A stretch of 64,000 nt of DNA, from positions 1,240,001 to 1,304,000 of the forward strand of contig OZ026535.1 in assembly GCA_964020105.1 (NCBI GenBank). Reading direction: 5' to 3'. This document shows positions 26,457 through 35,987 of the stretch, one piece after another (positions within the stretch are counted from its first letter, which is position 1; each line of letters starts with the position of its first letter). This stretch comes from G964020105 sp964020105. Lineage in GTDB: Bacteria > Pseudomonadota > Alphaproteobacteria > WRAU01 > Hepatincolaceae. The notes beneath the pieces were generated by a model. That model was given only the letters and a program-made list of their open reading frames with translations, was not told the DNA's origin and ran no database searches. The position numbers and the translations under genes are program-made.

Positions 26457-27224
26457 ATGGTAAAAAGTAAATTAACTAATATAAGAAAGCAAATAGATAG
26501 GTTAGACCAAACTCTATTTACGACCTTAAATAAAAGAAGTTTTTTGATTCCCAAGGTAAAAGAAATCAAAGAATCTTGGCATTATCACGTGGCTTTTGCC
26601 AGAGAAATTGCCATGGCAAAAAAAATTGCAGAATCTGATTTCGGACTCTATTCTAATATATTTATGCAAAAAATATGGCGTGAGCTTATTTCCGCAACCC
26701 TTGATATAGAATGTAATATGAAAATAATGATTTATAAAAATCCTAGTAATTACCATGGATTGTGGGAAATAAGCAAAGATCATTTCAGCGGAGGGATTGA
26801 TCTTTTGCTGATGGAAAACATACAAGGAATGTTTGATAATTTAATAGAGAAAAAATGTGAATGTATAATTTTACCATCTCCCGGAGATAGTGATATTAAA
26901 TGGTGGGAGTTTTTACTATTTGATAATTATAAGCAGATTAAAATAAACCTTTTATTACCTTTTTTATCTAAAATAAAAACCCTAAGTAACACTAAAGGTT
27001 TTTGTCTTTCTTTAAATGATAAGGATATCTCAGAGGATTTCTTTTTTTATATCTTACCCAAGAGAGGTAATGCTATTATTGATAATAGTAAAATAGAAAT
27101 TTTAGATGTTTCCAGTAACAATTATTTCATTAAAAGCAATCTAACACAAGAAGAGCTGGCCTTGCATTTTAATATAACACAGCATAATATTATTTTTGTG
27201 GGTAGCTCGCCGGTGGCTATTTAA
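26457..27224 (+). CDS. Chorismate mutase (AroQ-type) domain protein
   Basis: A protein of 255 residues from the ATG at 26457 (a TTG six bases upstream is possible). Residues about 5-90 form an AroQ-like helical domain: NIRKQIDRLDQTLFTTLNKRSFLIPKVKEIK and AFAREIAMAKKI keep the Arg, Lys and Arg-Glu positions of the chorismate site. The remaining 165 residues have no motif I recognise; similar two-part proteins of about 280 residues exist in other alphaproteobacteria. Conversion of chorismate to prephenate is inferred. No other aromatic amino-acid genes are in the window. It precedes uppP by 23 bases. Confidence 0.68.
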   Translation: MVKSKLTNIRKQIDRLDQTLFTTLNKRSFLIPKVKEIKESWHYHVAFAREIAMAKKIAESDFGLYSNIFMQKIWRELISATLDIECNMKIMIYKNPSNYHGLWEISKDHFSGGIDLLLMENIQGMFDNLIEKKCECIILPSPGDSDIKWWEFLLFDNYKQIKINLLLPFLSKIKTLSNTKGFCLSLNDKDISEDFFFYILPKRGNAIIDNSKIEILDVSSNNYFIKSNLTQEELALHFNITQHNIIFVGSSPVAI

Positions 27225-27247
27225 AATAATTAACAATAAGAGAAAAT

Positions 27248-28042
27248 ATGAGCTTTTTAGATATTACAATTTTTAGCTTTATCCAAGGCATGTCAGAATT
27301 TCTACCCATAAGCTCTTCTGGTCATTTGTTAATACTGCATAATTTTATTGGCTTAAAAGAAGCCTCATCTTTATCTTTTGACGTGGCCTTACATCTTGGC
27401 ACAGTGTTAGCTATTTTGTTATTTTTTATAAAAGATATTAATATAATCTTGAGGGATGCTTTAGGATTTATGTTAGTAAAAACTAAACAACCTAAGCTGT
27501 TTTTTCCTATCATTTGCTCTACAATCCCTGCTGTTATTTTTGGTTTCATCATAGTAATTTTTGATTTGATTGATAGTTTAAGAATTTTACCCCTTGTGGC
27601 TTTTAATCTTATATTTTTTGGCATACTCCTTTACTACGTAGATATTAAAGCTAAAAATAATACTGATTTTTATCAAATTAGCAATAAAAAAGGCTTTATA
27701 ATCGGACTTGGACAGGCCTTATCTCTAATCCCTGGAGTTAGTAGATCTGGTATCTGTATCACTACAGCTAGGTTGTTGTGTATAAATAAAGTGGCAGCAA
27801 TTAAATATTCAATGATAATTTCGATTCCCAGTATTTTAGGAGCAGCTTTATTAACTTTTATAAAAGCTGATGCACTAAACTTCTCATATTATGAATTTTT
27901 TTTGGGAATAATGTTATCATTTATTTTTGGCTTAATAGTTATTAAGTTATTAATGGAATTTATTAAGAAATTCACCTTTAAGCTCTTTATGCTTTATCGA
28001 ATAATCCTAGGGATTATTATTTTGCTTTATTACTATTGGTAA
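27248..28042 (+). CDS. uppP: Undecaprenyl-diphosphatase UppP (BacA)
   Basis: Inner-membrane phosphatase recycling undecaprenyl pyrophosphate for peptidoglycan and LPS synthesis. The 264-residue, roughly eight-segment protein has both catalytic motifs: FIQGMSEFLPISSSGHLLI (Glu and Ser-rich loop) and SLIPGVSRSGICITTARL (essential Arg). Its end overlaps the convergent ABC ATPase gene by 26 bases. Confidence 0.97.
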   Translation: MSFLDITIFSFIQGMSEFLPISSSGHLLILHNFIGLKEASSLSFDVALHLGTVLAILLFFIKDINIILRDALGFMLVKTKQPKLFFPIICSTIPAVIFGFIIVIFDLIDSLRILPLVAFNLIFFGILLYYVDIKAKNNTDFYQISNKKGFIIGLGQALSLIPGVSRSGICITTARLLCINKVAAIKYSMIISIPSILGAALLTFIKADALNFSYYEFFLGIMLSFIFGLIVIKLLMEFIKKFTFKLFMLYRIILGIIILLYYYW

Positions 28043-29159
28043 AATAATTTATTTTATTTACATCCATATCTATTAAGCAATCAAAGGGATAATTAAACAA
28101 CTCATCTGAATGACTAACGATTATAAAAGAAGCACTCCCTACAAGCATAACTTTTTGTATAAATTGCATAATTTGCTCTATACTTGCTGTATCCATATGA
28201 CTGGTTGGCTCATCCAGCAATATAATTTTTGCACCTATGCTAAGAGCTCTTAATATAAGAATCTTCTGTTTTTCTCCGCAAGATAATGTATTAGGATAAC
28301 GTTTAAGCAGAGCAGTGTTATTGTTAGTTATCCAAAACATTTGAATCATTGCTCTATAAGCCTGCCTTCTGGAAATTTTAGGATCTTTTAGTTTTAGTGC
28401 CTCAAATAAAGTTTCTTTAATTAAAAACCTTGGTGATAATGAAGAAGCATATTCTTGTGTAACTAGCGCTACTCTTGATTTATCTTGTTTGCTTAATAAG
28501 GTAAAAATATTTTTCAGAAAAACACTTTTACCAACTCCACTTTTACCCGTAATCAAGATGTTTTTACATTCAGCAATAAGATTATGTAAAGGCATATCAG
28601 CACTTTTTATAAAATTACCCATATGAGGGCTCTTATATTCCGTAATTTTATAATCAACTAACTGATGATCATTATTGATGGTTTTAATTAAGTAGTCTTT
28701 ACTAAAGAAATAAGCAAAATAATGGCTATGGGTAGTAATAAAGATTTTCTTAACTTTAAGAGATTTTATAATATCTACTAAATTTTTCTGATTTTTATTA
28801 TCTAAAGCAGAGGTTGGCTCATCCAACAGGATTATTTGCAAATCTTTTCTTAAGAGAATAATCAGCAATGCCAAGCGCTGTAGCTCACCTAAGGAAAATT
28901 CAGTTGGATATTTTTTTAAATTATCAATTAAGTTATCTAAGTGCAAAAGTTTTAGAATATGATTTATTTGTCCTTTATCTGAGCAAACTTCTGTAATCTG
29001 TTTTTCCACTGATAAACTATAATTAAAAATATCTGCAACATTTTGTGGCAAATATCCAACATGCTTTGGCTCAAGCATAGCTAAAATATTTTTCAAATAT
29101 GATGTTTTACCAATACCACTTTTACCTAAAATAATGGTTATATTATTCTTGAATCCCAT
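28017..29159 (-). CDS. YejF-type ABC transporter ATPase with two compact nucleotide-binding domains
   Basis: Cytosolic ATPase of a peptide-type ABC importer. Two nucleotide-binding domains are fused in only 380 residues. Domain 1 has Walker A GKSGIGKTS (residues 13-21), signature FSLGELQRLAL and Walker B IILLDEPTSALD. Domain 2 has GKSGVGKS, signature LSCGEKQKILIL and IILLDEPTSHMD. Typical YejF/DppDF fusions are about 530 residues; here the segments before Walker A (A-loop strands) and the linkers are missing, and both signature motifs depart from LSGGQ. It overlaps the upstream permease gene by one base and is the last of a four-gene operon. Confidence 0.85.
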   Translation of the reverse strand: MGFKNNITIILGKSGIGKTSYLKNILAMLEPKHVGYLPQNVADIFNYSLSVEKQITEVCSDKGQINHILKLLHLDNLIDNLKKYPTEFSLGELQRLALLIILLRKDLQIILLDEPTSALDNKNQKNLVDIIKSLKVKKIFITTHSHYFAYFFSKDYLIKTINNDHQLVDYKITEYKSPHMGNFIKSADMPLHNLIAECKNILITGKSGVGKSVFLKNIFTLLSKQDKSRVALVTQEYASSLSPRFLIKETLFEALKLKDPKISRRQAYRAMIQMFWITNNNTALLKRYPNTLSCGEKQKILILRALSIGAKIILLDEPTSHMDTASIEQIMQFIQKVMLVGSASFIIVSHSDELFNYPFDCLIDMDVNKINYFTNSNKAK

Positions 29160-30073
29160 TATTTTAAATCCTCTACATTATTAAAAGCAAAAACTAAACT
29201 TAAAAGTATAATTATCAGAATAAATGATGGGGAAAATGCGATCCAAGGATAATCAAGATAATGGATGCCCTCATTAATTAAAGAACCGATGGAAAAATTA
29301 TTATTCCCATTTAAAAAATCAAACCCCACTGAAAAAACAATGAAATTAATAGACATAAAAGGTATAAAAGGTTTACAGACTATAAATAAATTAGGTAAAA
29401 TATGTCGTACTAGAATTGTAGTTTTATTTAAGTTTATAAATTCCAGCGCTTCTATGTAATGCTCTTGTGCTATTTGTAATGTTTGCAATCTGATATATGG
29501 AATAAACAAAGTCCAGCTGAATAAGCTTAGGATACTGCCAAATATAAAAATGTTAATCTCAATCAATCCTGATATCAGCAGAATAAGATATAATAAGGGA
29601 ATTCCTAGACAAATTTCATAAAGCCTTTGTAATAGTAAATCGTAAAGCTTACTTAGATAAATCAAAGATCCCAAAAATATTGCGATAATACTAGTGAGAA
29701 AGCCAAAAAATAGCATGATAAAAATATTCAATAAAGAGGCAAAGGCAATGCTAAAAATATCCAGTCCAAAAGAATTAGTGCCAAATACATGATCAAAAGA
29801 TGGTGCTAGAAAGGGTTTATCTACGGTATTGTTAGAAAATTTAAGTGGAGGGAATAAAATAAGACCCTCCTTTGTAATATGTGCTAAAGTATTTTGATTT
29901 TTAAAATCTATAAAATAACTGCCGTGCAATCCTAAGCTTTCTTGGGTGACATTTTTAATGATTGGAAAATATATATTATTTTGATAAAGCAAAAAAAGAG
30001 GTCTTTCATTACTGATAAATTGATGCAAAATTCCACAAATAAATAAAGACAATAATAATAATTTTGCTTTCAT
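29159..30073 (-). CDS. YejE-type peptide ABC transporter permease
   Basis: Inner-membrane permease of a dipeptide/oligopeptide-type importer. The 304 residues show an N-terminal membrane segment and a periplasmic part with HVFGTNSFGLDIFSIAFAS, the YejE/DppC-like GTDxxGRD region in altered form, then five membrane segments and the coupling loop EALEFINLNKTTILVRHILPN (EAA-like). It overlaps the neighbouring permease by 4 bases and the ATPase by 1. Function as the second permease of the YejABEF system follows from order and family. Confidence 0.85.
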   Translation of the reverse strand: MKAKLLLLSLFICGILHQFISNERPLFLLYQNNIYFPIIKNVTQESLGLHGSYFIDFKNQNTLAHITKEGLILFPPLKFSNNTVDKPFLAPSFDHVFGTNSFGLDIFSIAFASLLNIFIMLFFGFLTSIIAIFLGSLIYLSKLYDLLLQRLYEICLGIPLLYLILLISGLIEINIFIFGSILSLFSWTLFIPYIRLQTLQIAQEHYIEALEFINLNKTTILVRHILPNLFIVCKPFIPFMSINFIVFSVGFDFLNGNNNFSIGSLINEGIHYLDYPWIAFSPSFILIIILLSLVFAFNNVEDLK

Positions 30074-31080
30074 TTTTTCCCATAAAAGATAATTCTAGGG
30101 TTTATGTACATATAGAAAATATCAGCAACTAACCTTATAGTTAGCCCAAGCAAAGTTAAGAGGTAAATATTAGCAAGAATTAGAGGATAATCCTTATAAA
30201 TAAAAGCATTATAAGTTAATAGACCAATGCCATCTAAAGAAAAAATCACCTCAATAAACAAAGAGCTACCAAATAATATTCCTATAAAGATTGCACTAAA
30301 ATCGGCGAAGATAAACATGATAGCATTCTTTAAAAGATGATTTTTAAATAATTGCCACTTTGATAATCCTTTAAAGCTGGCAAAATGATAATACTGCTTG
30401 TGCATTTCTAAAAGAAAAACATTTTTAGCGAAGAGAGTTACAAACATTAAGCCACTCATAACATTAAGTGTAACTGGTAATATAATATGCAATAAATAAT
30501 CTTGAATTTTTTCTATCAAAGATAATTCAGTAAAATTTTCTGAAACTAATCCACCAATTAAAAATAAATTTAGTGTGTTTTCATTGGCAAAAAAATAAAT
30601 CAAAATAAATGCCAGTGCAAAAATAGGCATTACATATAAAGTTACAAGGATAAGGGAAGATAAAATATCAAAATGTGAATTAATTTTTTTTGCTTTTTTA
30701 TAGCCAAGAAGTATTCCTATAAGATAAATCATAACAGTAGATAATAAGCCTAAAGATAGGGAGGTGGGAATTTTATCTAAAATTATTGCCACAACACTTT
30801 TATTACTAACATAACTTTTGCCTAAATTAAAGCACATATAATTTTTAACTAATTCAAAAAATCTACTGTATTTTGATTTTTCCAATCCAAAATATCCTTG
30901 CAGTTGTTTTTGTAAAACAGAATCAGCAGTTTGCATAGCATTTATATTATTTTCTATCTCTAAGAGAGTTTTTTCTAAAGCATTTATTTCCATACTTTCT
31001 AAAAGCATGAAATTTAAAAAAATTATGCTGAATAAAATAATAAATATAAAAATCAGGCGTAAAGTAATATATCGCAACAT
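30070..31080 (-). CDS. YejB-type peptide ABC transporter permease
   Basis: First permease of the YejABEF-like importer. From the ATG at 31080 (MLRYITLRLIFIFIILF) the protein has 336 residues and starts like the family, one base after the yejA stop. A longer frame opens at 31146 but its extra 22 residues overlap yejA and match nothing. Features are GKSYVSNKSVVAIILDKIPTSLSLGLLS before the core membrane segments and the EAA-like coupling loop ASFKGLSKWQLFKNHLLKNA. The periplasmic insert at about residues 35-65 is helical. Confidence 0.86.
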   Translation of the reverse strand: MLRYITLRLIFIFIILFSIIFLNFMLLESMEINALEKTLLEIENNINAMQTADSVLQKQLQGYFGLEKSKYSRFFELVKNYMCFNLGKSYVSNKSVVAIILDKIPTSLSLGLLSTVMIYLIGILLGYKKAKKINSHFDILSSLILVTLYVMPIFALAFILIYFFANENTLNLFLIGGLVSENFTELSLIEKIQDYLLHIILPVTLNVMSGLMFVTLFAKNVFLLEMHKQYYHFASFKGLSKWQLFKNHLLKNAIMFIFADFSAIFIGILFGSSLFIEVIFSLDGIGLLTYNAFIYKDYPLILANIYLLTLLGLTIRLVADIFYMYINPRIIFYGKK

Positions 31081-31081
31081 T

Positions 31082-32665
31082 TTATTTTTGCCAAAAGCTC
31101 CAAATATCAATGATATTCTCATATTCTCTATAAGCAAATAAATCATAATGAATATATAAACTATTTGTGTAAAAAAGTGGAATAAATATATAGCTCTCCT
31201 TCAGCAGAAGATCTAATTTTTGTAGATTAGTGTGTAAATTGATTTTGCTATTTATATCAAGTATAAGCTGCGTTATTTCTGGATTATTTATTTTAGAGAA
31301 ATTCCAACTGGTTGGATTAATAAAATATTGTAATAATTCTTCCTGTGGAGTATCCGCAAATAGTAAATTTTCCAGAATAATATCATAATCAGCTTGTGTT
31401 CTTAAGGAAAGATATTGAGCTCCAGTGGCAATTTTAATAACTACCTCGATGCCTAGACGCTTTAAATTCAATATAAAAATCTGACTTATTTTAAAATCCT
31501 CCATTGAAGAGAAGAGAAATTTAATTTTCAAAGGTCTTTTATTTTTATACATTTTATAGCCCATATTATTTAGAAGTAAATCGGCTTCTTGTAAATTATC
31601 CTTTGTGTGATACATAAATGTATTGTCGCTAAATTTACTATTGCCAAAAAGAGAAGATAATTGTTTTTCCCTGCCACTAAGGAATGTTTTCTGCAAAGCT
31701 TCATAGGAATAGGCATAGGAAATAGCTTGTCGTAAATGTTTATCTTTCAGCAAGCCCGCAGTATTGAGAAAATACGCCTTAAATGGTGGGATACCAAGAT
31801 GTTGAATTTCAAGGATTTTAATGTCTTTAGCAGTTATTGTATCTTCTTTGAAAAGCTTTTTAAAATTTACTTTTTTTTTCTTAAAAGCAAGGTTTAAAGA
31901 AGTATTATCAATGAAATAATGATAGGATACTTTAGAGAAATTAAAGAATCCCCTTCTACTTGGTAAATTTTTTGCCCAATAATAAGGATTTTTTTCTAAG
32001 CTAATAGTATTATAAGTTATGTTGGTTATTTTATAAGGGCCGGAAGATAAAGGAATATCCATAGTAGGGGTGTTAAAATCAAGGTCTTGCCAGTATTTTT
32101 TGGGAATAATTGGCGTTGCTAGAATTAATGCCAATAATTTTTCATCTATCTGCGCAAGAGAAAAGGTTATTTCATAATCATTAAGTTTATGAATGTTAAT
32201 TATGGCTGCAAATTTTTCTCTATAATAAGGATTTCCTAAGTTTTTTAGGATATTAAAAGTAAATTCAACATCTTCTGCTAAAATAGGAGTGTTATCGTGC
32301 CATGTGGCATTTTTCTGCATATAAATGGTAATTTTATTATTATTTATACAATATCCCCTAGCTAATAAGGGATAAAAAATACCTCTGTCATCAAGTGGAG
32401 AGATCATAAGTGTATCATATAATAAAATATAGTAATCCTTTGGCAATACACCAATAAGTCCATAAGGATTAAGAGTGGTAAAATTACCAATCAAGCCAAT
32501 TTTTATCTCTCCTGAAGAGGGGGCATCCTTATTACTATAATTAAAGCTTTTAAAATTACTGTTATATTTTGCATAAGTTTGTGGAAAAGCATAATTACAG
32601 ATAGCGTATATGTTAGATGGTAAAAATATAGAGAGAATAAATAAAACGTGATATATTAAAATCAT
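31082..32665 (-). CDS. YejA-type peptide ABC transporter substrate-binding protein
   Basis: Periplasmic binding protein of the SBP-5 family (527 residues). A signal peptide (cleavage near NIYA-ICN, residue 22) precedes IGLIGNFTTLNPYGLIG and the typical lines LYDTLMISPLDDRGIFYPLLA, WHDNTPILAEDVEFTFNIL and HLRQAISYAYSYEAL. Two cysteines remain in the mature N terminus. It is the first gene of a minus-strand operon with two permeases and an ATPase. By family, substrates are oligopeptides; E. coli YejABEF also imports microcin C. Uptake of host peptides is a reasonable inference for an intracellular bacterium. Confidence 0.87.
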   Translation of the reverse strand: MILIYHVLFILSIFLPSNIYAICNYAFPQTYAKYNSNFKSFNYSNKDAPSSGEIKIGLIGNFTTLNPYGLIGVLPKDYYILLYDTLMISPLDDRGIFYPLLARGYCINNNKITIYMQKNATWHDNTPILAEDVEFTFNILKNLGNPYYREKFAAIINIHKLNDYEITFSLAQIDEKLLALILATPIIPKKYWQDLDFNTPTMDIPLSSGPYKITNITYNTISLEKNPYYWAKNLPSRRGFFNFSKVSYHYFIDNTSLNLAFKKKKVNFKKLFKEDTITAKDIKILEIQHLGIPPFKAYFLNTAGLLKDKHLRQAISYAYSYEALQKTFLSGREKQLSSLFGNSKFSDNTFMYHTKDNLQEADLLLNNMGYKMYKNKRPLKIKFLFSSMEDFKISQIFILNLKRLGIEVVIKIATGAQYLSLRTQADYDIILENLLFADTPQEELLQYFINPTSWNFSKINNPEITQLILDINSKINLHTNLQKLDLLLKESYIFIPLFYTNSLYIHYDLFAYREYENIIDIWSFWQK

Positions 32666-32715
32666 GATACAAGTAAAAGATTCATTTTAGAGATTATAAC
32701 ACTTAAGAGTTGCTT

Positions 32716-33468
32716 ATGGAAAAAATTAATCCAATTATAGTGATACCAACAAGACTAGCGGCCACAAGACTGCCAAATAAGCCCCTCAGATTAATTGGTG
32801 GCTTGCCAATGATTATACAGGTTGTAAATAGAGCTAAAGAAGCAGATATAGCAAAAATTTTAGTAGCTGCTGCAGATGTTGAGATTGCGAAGGTTTTATC
32901 AGAGGAAGGAGTAGAGGTAATACTTACCGATAAAGAGTTACAATCAGGCTCTGACCGTATATCACAGGCACTAAGTTTGTATGATCCCAGTGGAAAATAT
33001 AATTTAGTGATTAATCTGCAAGGAGACTTGCCAACCATAGAAAAACAGTGCCTTATTGATTGTATTGATATTCTAAAGGCTCCAAATTTTCATATGTCTA
33101 CAGTTGGAGTAAAAATTTCTCCTGATAATGAAGAGGATATAAATAATGTTAATGTTGTAAAAGCAATAGTAGCTTTTATAGGAGAAGAAATAGGAATAGC
33201 AAGGGATTTTAAAAGGGTAGTAAGTATAGAGGAAGCAAAAGATTGTTATCATCATATAGGTATATATGGTTATAGAAGAGAGGCTTTAGAGAGGTTCACT
33301 AAATTACAACCAAGCATAAGGGAGTTAAGTTTAAAATTAGAACAATTAAGAGCCCTTGATAATGGGATGATAATAGGATTTAAAGCATCCAACAGTGTGC
33401 CAATAGGAGTGGACACAGAGGAAGATCTTAAGAAAGCAGATAACTATATAAATAGTTTAAAAAAATAA
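32716..33468 (+). CDS. kdsB: 3-deoxy-manno-octulosonate cytidylyltransferase
   Basis: Activates KDO as CMP-KDO for lipopolysaccharide core synthesis. The 250-residue product starts IIVIPTRLAATRLPNKPLRLIGGLPMI (nucleotide-binding glycine-poor loop of the family), has LTDKELQSGSDRISQAL, NLQGDLPTIE with the metal Asp, and the YHHIGIYGYRREAL C-terminal region. I chose the ATG at 32716 instead of a TTG at 32710. It implies a KDO-containing LPS. It is divergent from yejA. Confidence 0.97.
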   Translation: MEKINPIIVIPTRLAATRLPNKPLRLIGGLPMIIQVVNRAKEADIAKILVAAADVEIAKVLSEEGVEVILTDKELQSGSDRISQALSLYDPSGKYNLVINLQGDLPTIEKQCLIDCIDILKAPNFHMSTVGVKISPDNEEDINNVNVVKAIVAFIGEEIGIARDFKRVVSIEEAKDCYHHIGIYGYRREALERFTKLQPSIRELSLKLEQLRALDNGMIIGFKASNSVPIGVDTEEDLKKADNYINSLKK

Positions 33469-33488
33469 TATTTATATGCTATGATAGG

Positions 33489-33577
33489 TATTGCAAGCTG
33501 GACGTAATGCTTGAAAACCCGATCAGATTGGAAACAAAGCAGTCGTATTAAGTTGTTACGGGTCAGCTTGTCTTTAT
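33489..33577 (+). ncRNA. ffs: Signal recognition particle RNA (small bacterial type, 4.5S)
   Basis: Between kdsB and dnaX the sequence folds into one long hairpin: CAAGCTG (33494-33500) pairs with CAGCTTG (33564-33570) and CGTAA with TTACG further in. The tip carries the conserved SRP loop: GATCAGATTGGAAACAAAGC then AGTC, matching the GTCAGGTCCGGAAGGAAGCAGCC consensus with the GGAA tetraloop and the asymmetric ACAAAGCAG side. A T-rich stretch follows at 33571-33580. SRP RNA upstream of dnaX is a known alphaproteobacterial arrangement. It binds Ffh and directs membrane proteins to FtsY. End points are approximate. Confidence 0.88.
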
Positions 33578-33597
33578 TTTCACTTACTTAGTAGATA

Positions 33598-34995
33598 ATG
33601 GAAAACACAAGAAGTTATATAAATTTAGCAAGAAAATACCGGCCACAAGTGCTAAGAGACTTGATAGGACAAGAGGTACTAGTAAGTACTTTAATGAATG
33701 CGCATGCCCTGAAGCGTATCGCCCATGCGTTCATGCTTACAGGAGTAAGAGGAGTAGGAAAAACCACTACAGCTAGAATAATTGCTAAGGCGCTTAATTG
33801 TACTGGAGTTGATGGTTTGGGTGATATTAACTTTAATCCTTGTGGATTGTGTGAGAGCTGTGTTGCGATAACAGATGATCGCTCAATGGACGTTATAGAG
33901 ATAGATGCAGCGTCACGCACAGGGGTGGATGATATAAGAGAAATAATTGAGAATTCAAAATATAAGCCTACTGTTTCAAGATATAAAGTGTTTATTATAG
34001 ATGAAGTGCATATGTTATCTAAGAATGCTTTCAATGCACTTTTGAAGACTTTGGAAGAGCCGCCAGAACATTTAAAATTTATTTTTGCCACCACAGAAAT
34101 TCGCAAAGTTCCTATCACTGTTCTTTCTCGCTGTCAGAGATTTGATTTGAAAAGAGTTTCATTAAATGATTTAGCACAGCATCTACAAAATATCTGCCTC
34201 AAAGAGGGCATTATGTTTGAGAGAGAAAGTTTGTTCTTAATAGCTAGAGAAGCTGGTGGATCAGTAAGGGATTCTTTATCATTACTGGATAGAGCAATTG
34301 TATATACAGAGGGTAATATAGTTTTAAATAAAACTATGGAAATGCTAGGACAAGGATCTAAGGAAGAATTATATGAGTTGTTTACTTATATAATTAATAA
34401 TGATGCCGAGGCAGCATTTAGCCTTTTTCATAGGCAATATACAAAAGGAATTGAGCTAGATATTTTGCTATCTGATTTATTAGAAATTTGTCATAACGTA
34501 AATGTAGTGAAATTGCTTAATAAAACTGATTTGCTCGATATTGCTGAGTATGAAAAAATAAAATCCTCTGAGATTGCAACTTTAACGAATACACATACAC
34601 TGGTAAAGCTATGGCAAATTCTAATTAAAGGATTACAAGAATTAAAAGAATCTAATAATTCAGTGTTATTTGCTAATATGATTTTGTTAAAATTACTAGC
34701 AGTATCATCTTTCCTTGAGGTGGAAAAGATGCTTGAATTCATTAAGAATCAAGAAAAAAAAAACACTCCAAGTAGTATAAATAAACTCTCTGCAGAACAA
34801 GAAATTTCACAAAAAGAATCTAGCAGTATAGCAATAGAAAAATCAGTTTCCCAAAATGAGATTATGGTAGAGGGTAAACTTAGTGCTAGGGAGGAGATTT
34901 TTTTAACTCCTATTAATCAGGGTATTGATGAAAAGATAAAAGAAAAGGTAAAACAATTTTTTCCAGAAGCTATTTTTCAAGGTAAAGAGTCTTAA
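33598..34995 (+). CDS. dnaX: DNA polymerase III subunit tau/gamma
   Basis: AAA+ subunit of the clamp loader. The 465-residue protein has Walker A GVRGVGKTTTARII, the four-cysteine zinc site (CTG..CGLCESC), Walker B FIIDEVHMLS, the SRC arginine finger in VLSRCQRF, and domain III. The C-terminal region after about residue 385 is short and low in complexity, so the tau extension of about 640-residue homologues is largely reduced. A run of ten A at 34754-34763 falls at the end of domain III; slippage would end translation within eight codons and give a gamma-like form. It overlaps the convergent gpsA by 4 bases. Confidence 0.96.
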   Translation: MENTRSYINLARKYRPQVLRDLIGQEVLVSTLMNAHALKRIAHAFMLTGVRGVGKTTTARIIAKALNCTGVDGLGDINFNPCGLCESCVAITDDRSMDVIEIDAASRTGVDDIREIIENSKYKPTVSRYKVFIIDEVHMLSKNAFNALLKTLEEPPEHLKFIFATTEIRKVPITVLSRCQRFDLKRVSLNDLAQHLQNICLKEGIMFERESLFLIAREAGGSVRDSLSLLDRAIVYTEGNIVLNKTMEMLGQGSKEELYELFTYIINNDAEAAFSLFHRQYTKGIELDILLSDLLEICHNVNVVKLLNKTDLLDIAEYEKIKSSEIATLTNTHTLVKLWQILIKGLQELKESNNSVLFANMILLKLLAVSSFLEVEKMLEFIKNQEKKNTPSSINKLSAEQEISQKESSSIAIEKSVSQNEIMVEGKLSAREEIFLTPINQGIDEKIKEKVKQFFPEAIFQGKES

Positions 34996-35987
34996 AGTAC
35001 TAAAGTTTCTTGTTTATTATCTCTATTCATGAGGTCATCTATTGAATTTTTAAGATGTTTATAGTTATAGCAAATCTGATAAACTTCCTTGCTAATTGGC
35101 ATAATTAAATCATGCTCTTCAATTAATTCGTTGATTGCTTTAGCTGTGTAATATCCTTCGCATAGGCCTTTAGATTGCTTAATAAAAGAGTCATCAAAAT
35201 AACCCCTCTCGCCTATTTTATAGCCCAAAGAGAAATTCCTCGATTGCTCAGAGGTAGCAGTTAAAATCAAATCACCCAGACCACTAAGACCAAAGATAGT
35301 TTTATTATCTCCCCCATATATATTGTTAAGAGTAAGCATTTCATGCATTCCTCTGGTAATTAAGCCAGCAAGGGCGTTATGTCCAAGATTAGCTCCTTTA
35401 ATTATACCGCTAGCGATGGCAATAACATTTTTGATCCCCCCTCCTACTTGAGCTCCAATAAGATCAGAAGTATGATATATGCGTAAAGTTTTGCTTTGTA
35501 AAAGAGCGGATATTGTTTTAGCAGAAGTAATATCATTCATTGCCAGGATAAGAGTTGTGGGTAGAGATTGTGCTAATTCATGGGCAAAAGATGGGCCACT
35601 AAGTACTGCCAAATTTGGCAAATCCACTTCTTCTTGGATAATTTGTGAGATTAATTTTTTAGAGGAAATTTCCAACCCCTTAGAGCAGACAATATAAGTA
35701 GCTAATCTATTAATTGGAAATACTTGTTTGATGCTACTACGAATATGCTGAGTTGGTGTGGTAATTAAAATTATATGGCAAGAGCTTAAGTGCTCTAAAT
35801 TGTTTGTAGCCTTTAGGTGTAAAGGTAAAGTATGTTTTGGTAGATAAAGTTCATTTTTATGATTGTTATTAATGGATTCCACAACTTCATGTTCCATAGC
35901 ATATAAAGTAATTTTAGTAAAATTATTAGCTAAGGCTAACCCTAAAGAGGTACCAAAAGCACCAGCACCTAATATACCTAAGTGCAT
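34992..35987 (-). CDS. gpsA: NAD(P)-dependent glycerol-3-phosphate dehydrogenase
   Basis: Makes sn-glycerol-3-phosphate from DHAP for phospholipids. The Rossmann start LGILGAGAFGTSLGLALA, the catalytic Lys in VGGGIKNVIAIASGI, ARGMHEML-like ITRGMHEMLTL and GLSGLGDLILTATSEQSRN are all present in 331 residues. The ATG at 35987 is preferred because GGAG lies 9 bases upstream and the Rossmann motif starts immediately; a start at 36008 would add seven unmatched residues. It overlaps tsaD by 10 bases, the normal tsaD-gpsA arrangement in alphaproteobacteria. Confidence 0.97.
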   Translation of the reverse strand: MHLGILGAGAFGTSLGLALANNFTKITLYAMEHEVVESINNNHKNELYLPKHTLPLHLKATNNLEHLSSCHIILITTPTQHIRSSIKQVFPINRLATYIVCSKGLEISSKKLISQIIQEEVDLPNLAVLSGPSFAHELAQSLPTTLILAMNDITSAKTISALLQSKTLRIYHTSDLIGAQVGGGIKNVIAIASGIIKGANLGHNALAGLITRGMHEMLTLNNIYGGDNKTIFGLSGLGDLILTATSEQSRNFSLGYKIGERGYFDDSFIKQSKGLCEGYYTAKAINELIEEHDLIMPISKEVYQICYNYKHLKNSIDDLMNRDNKQETLVL

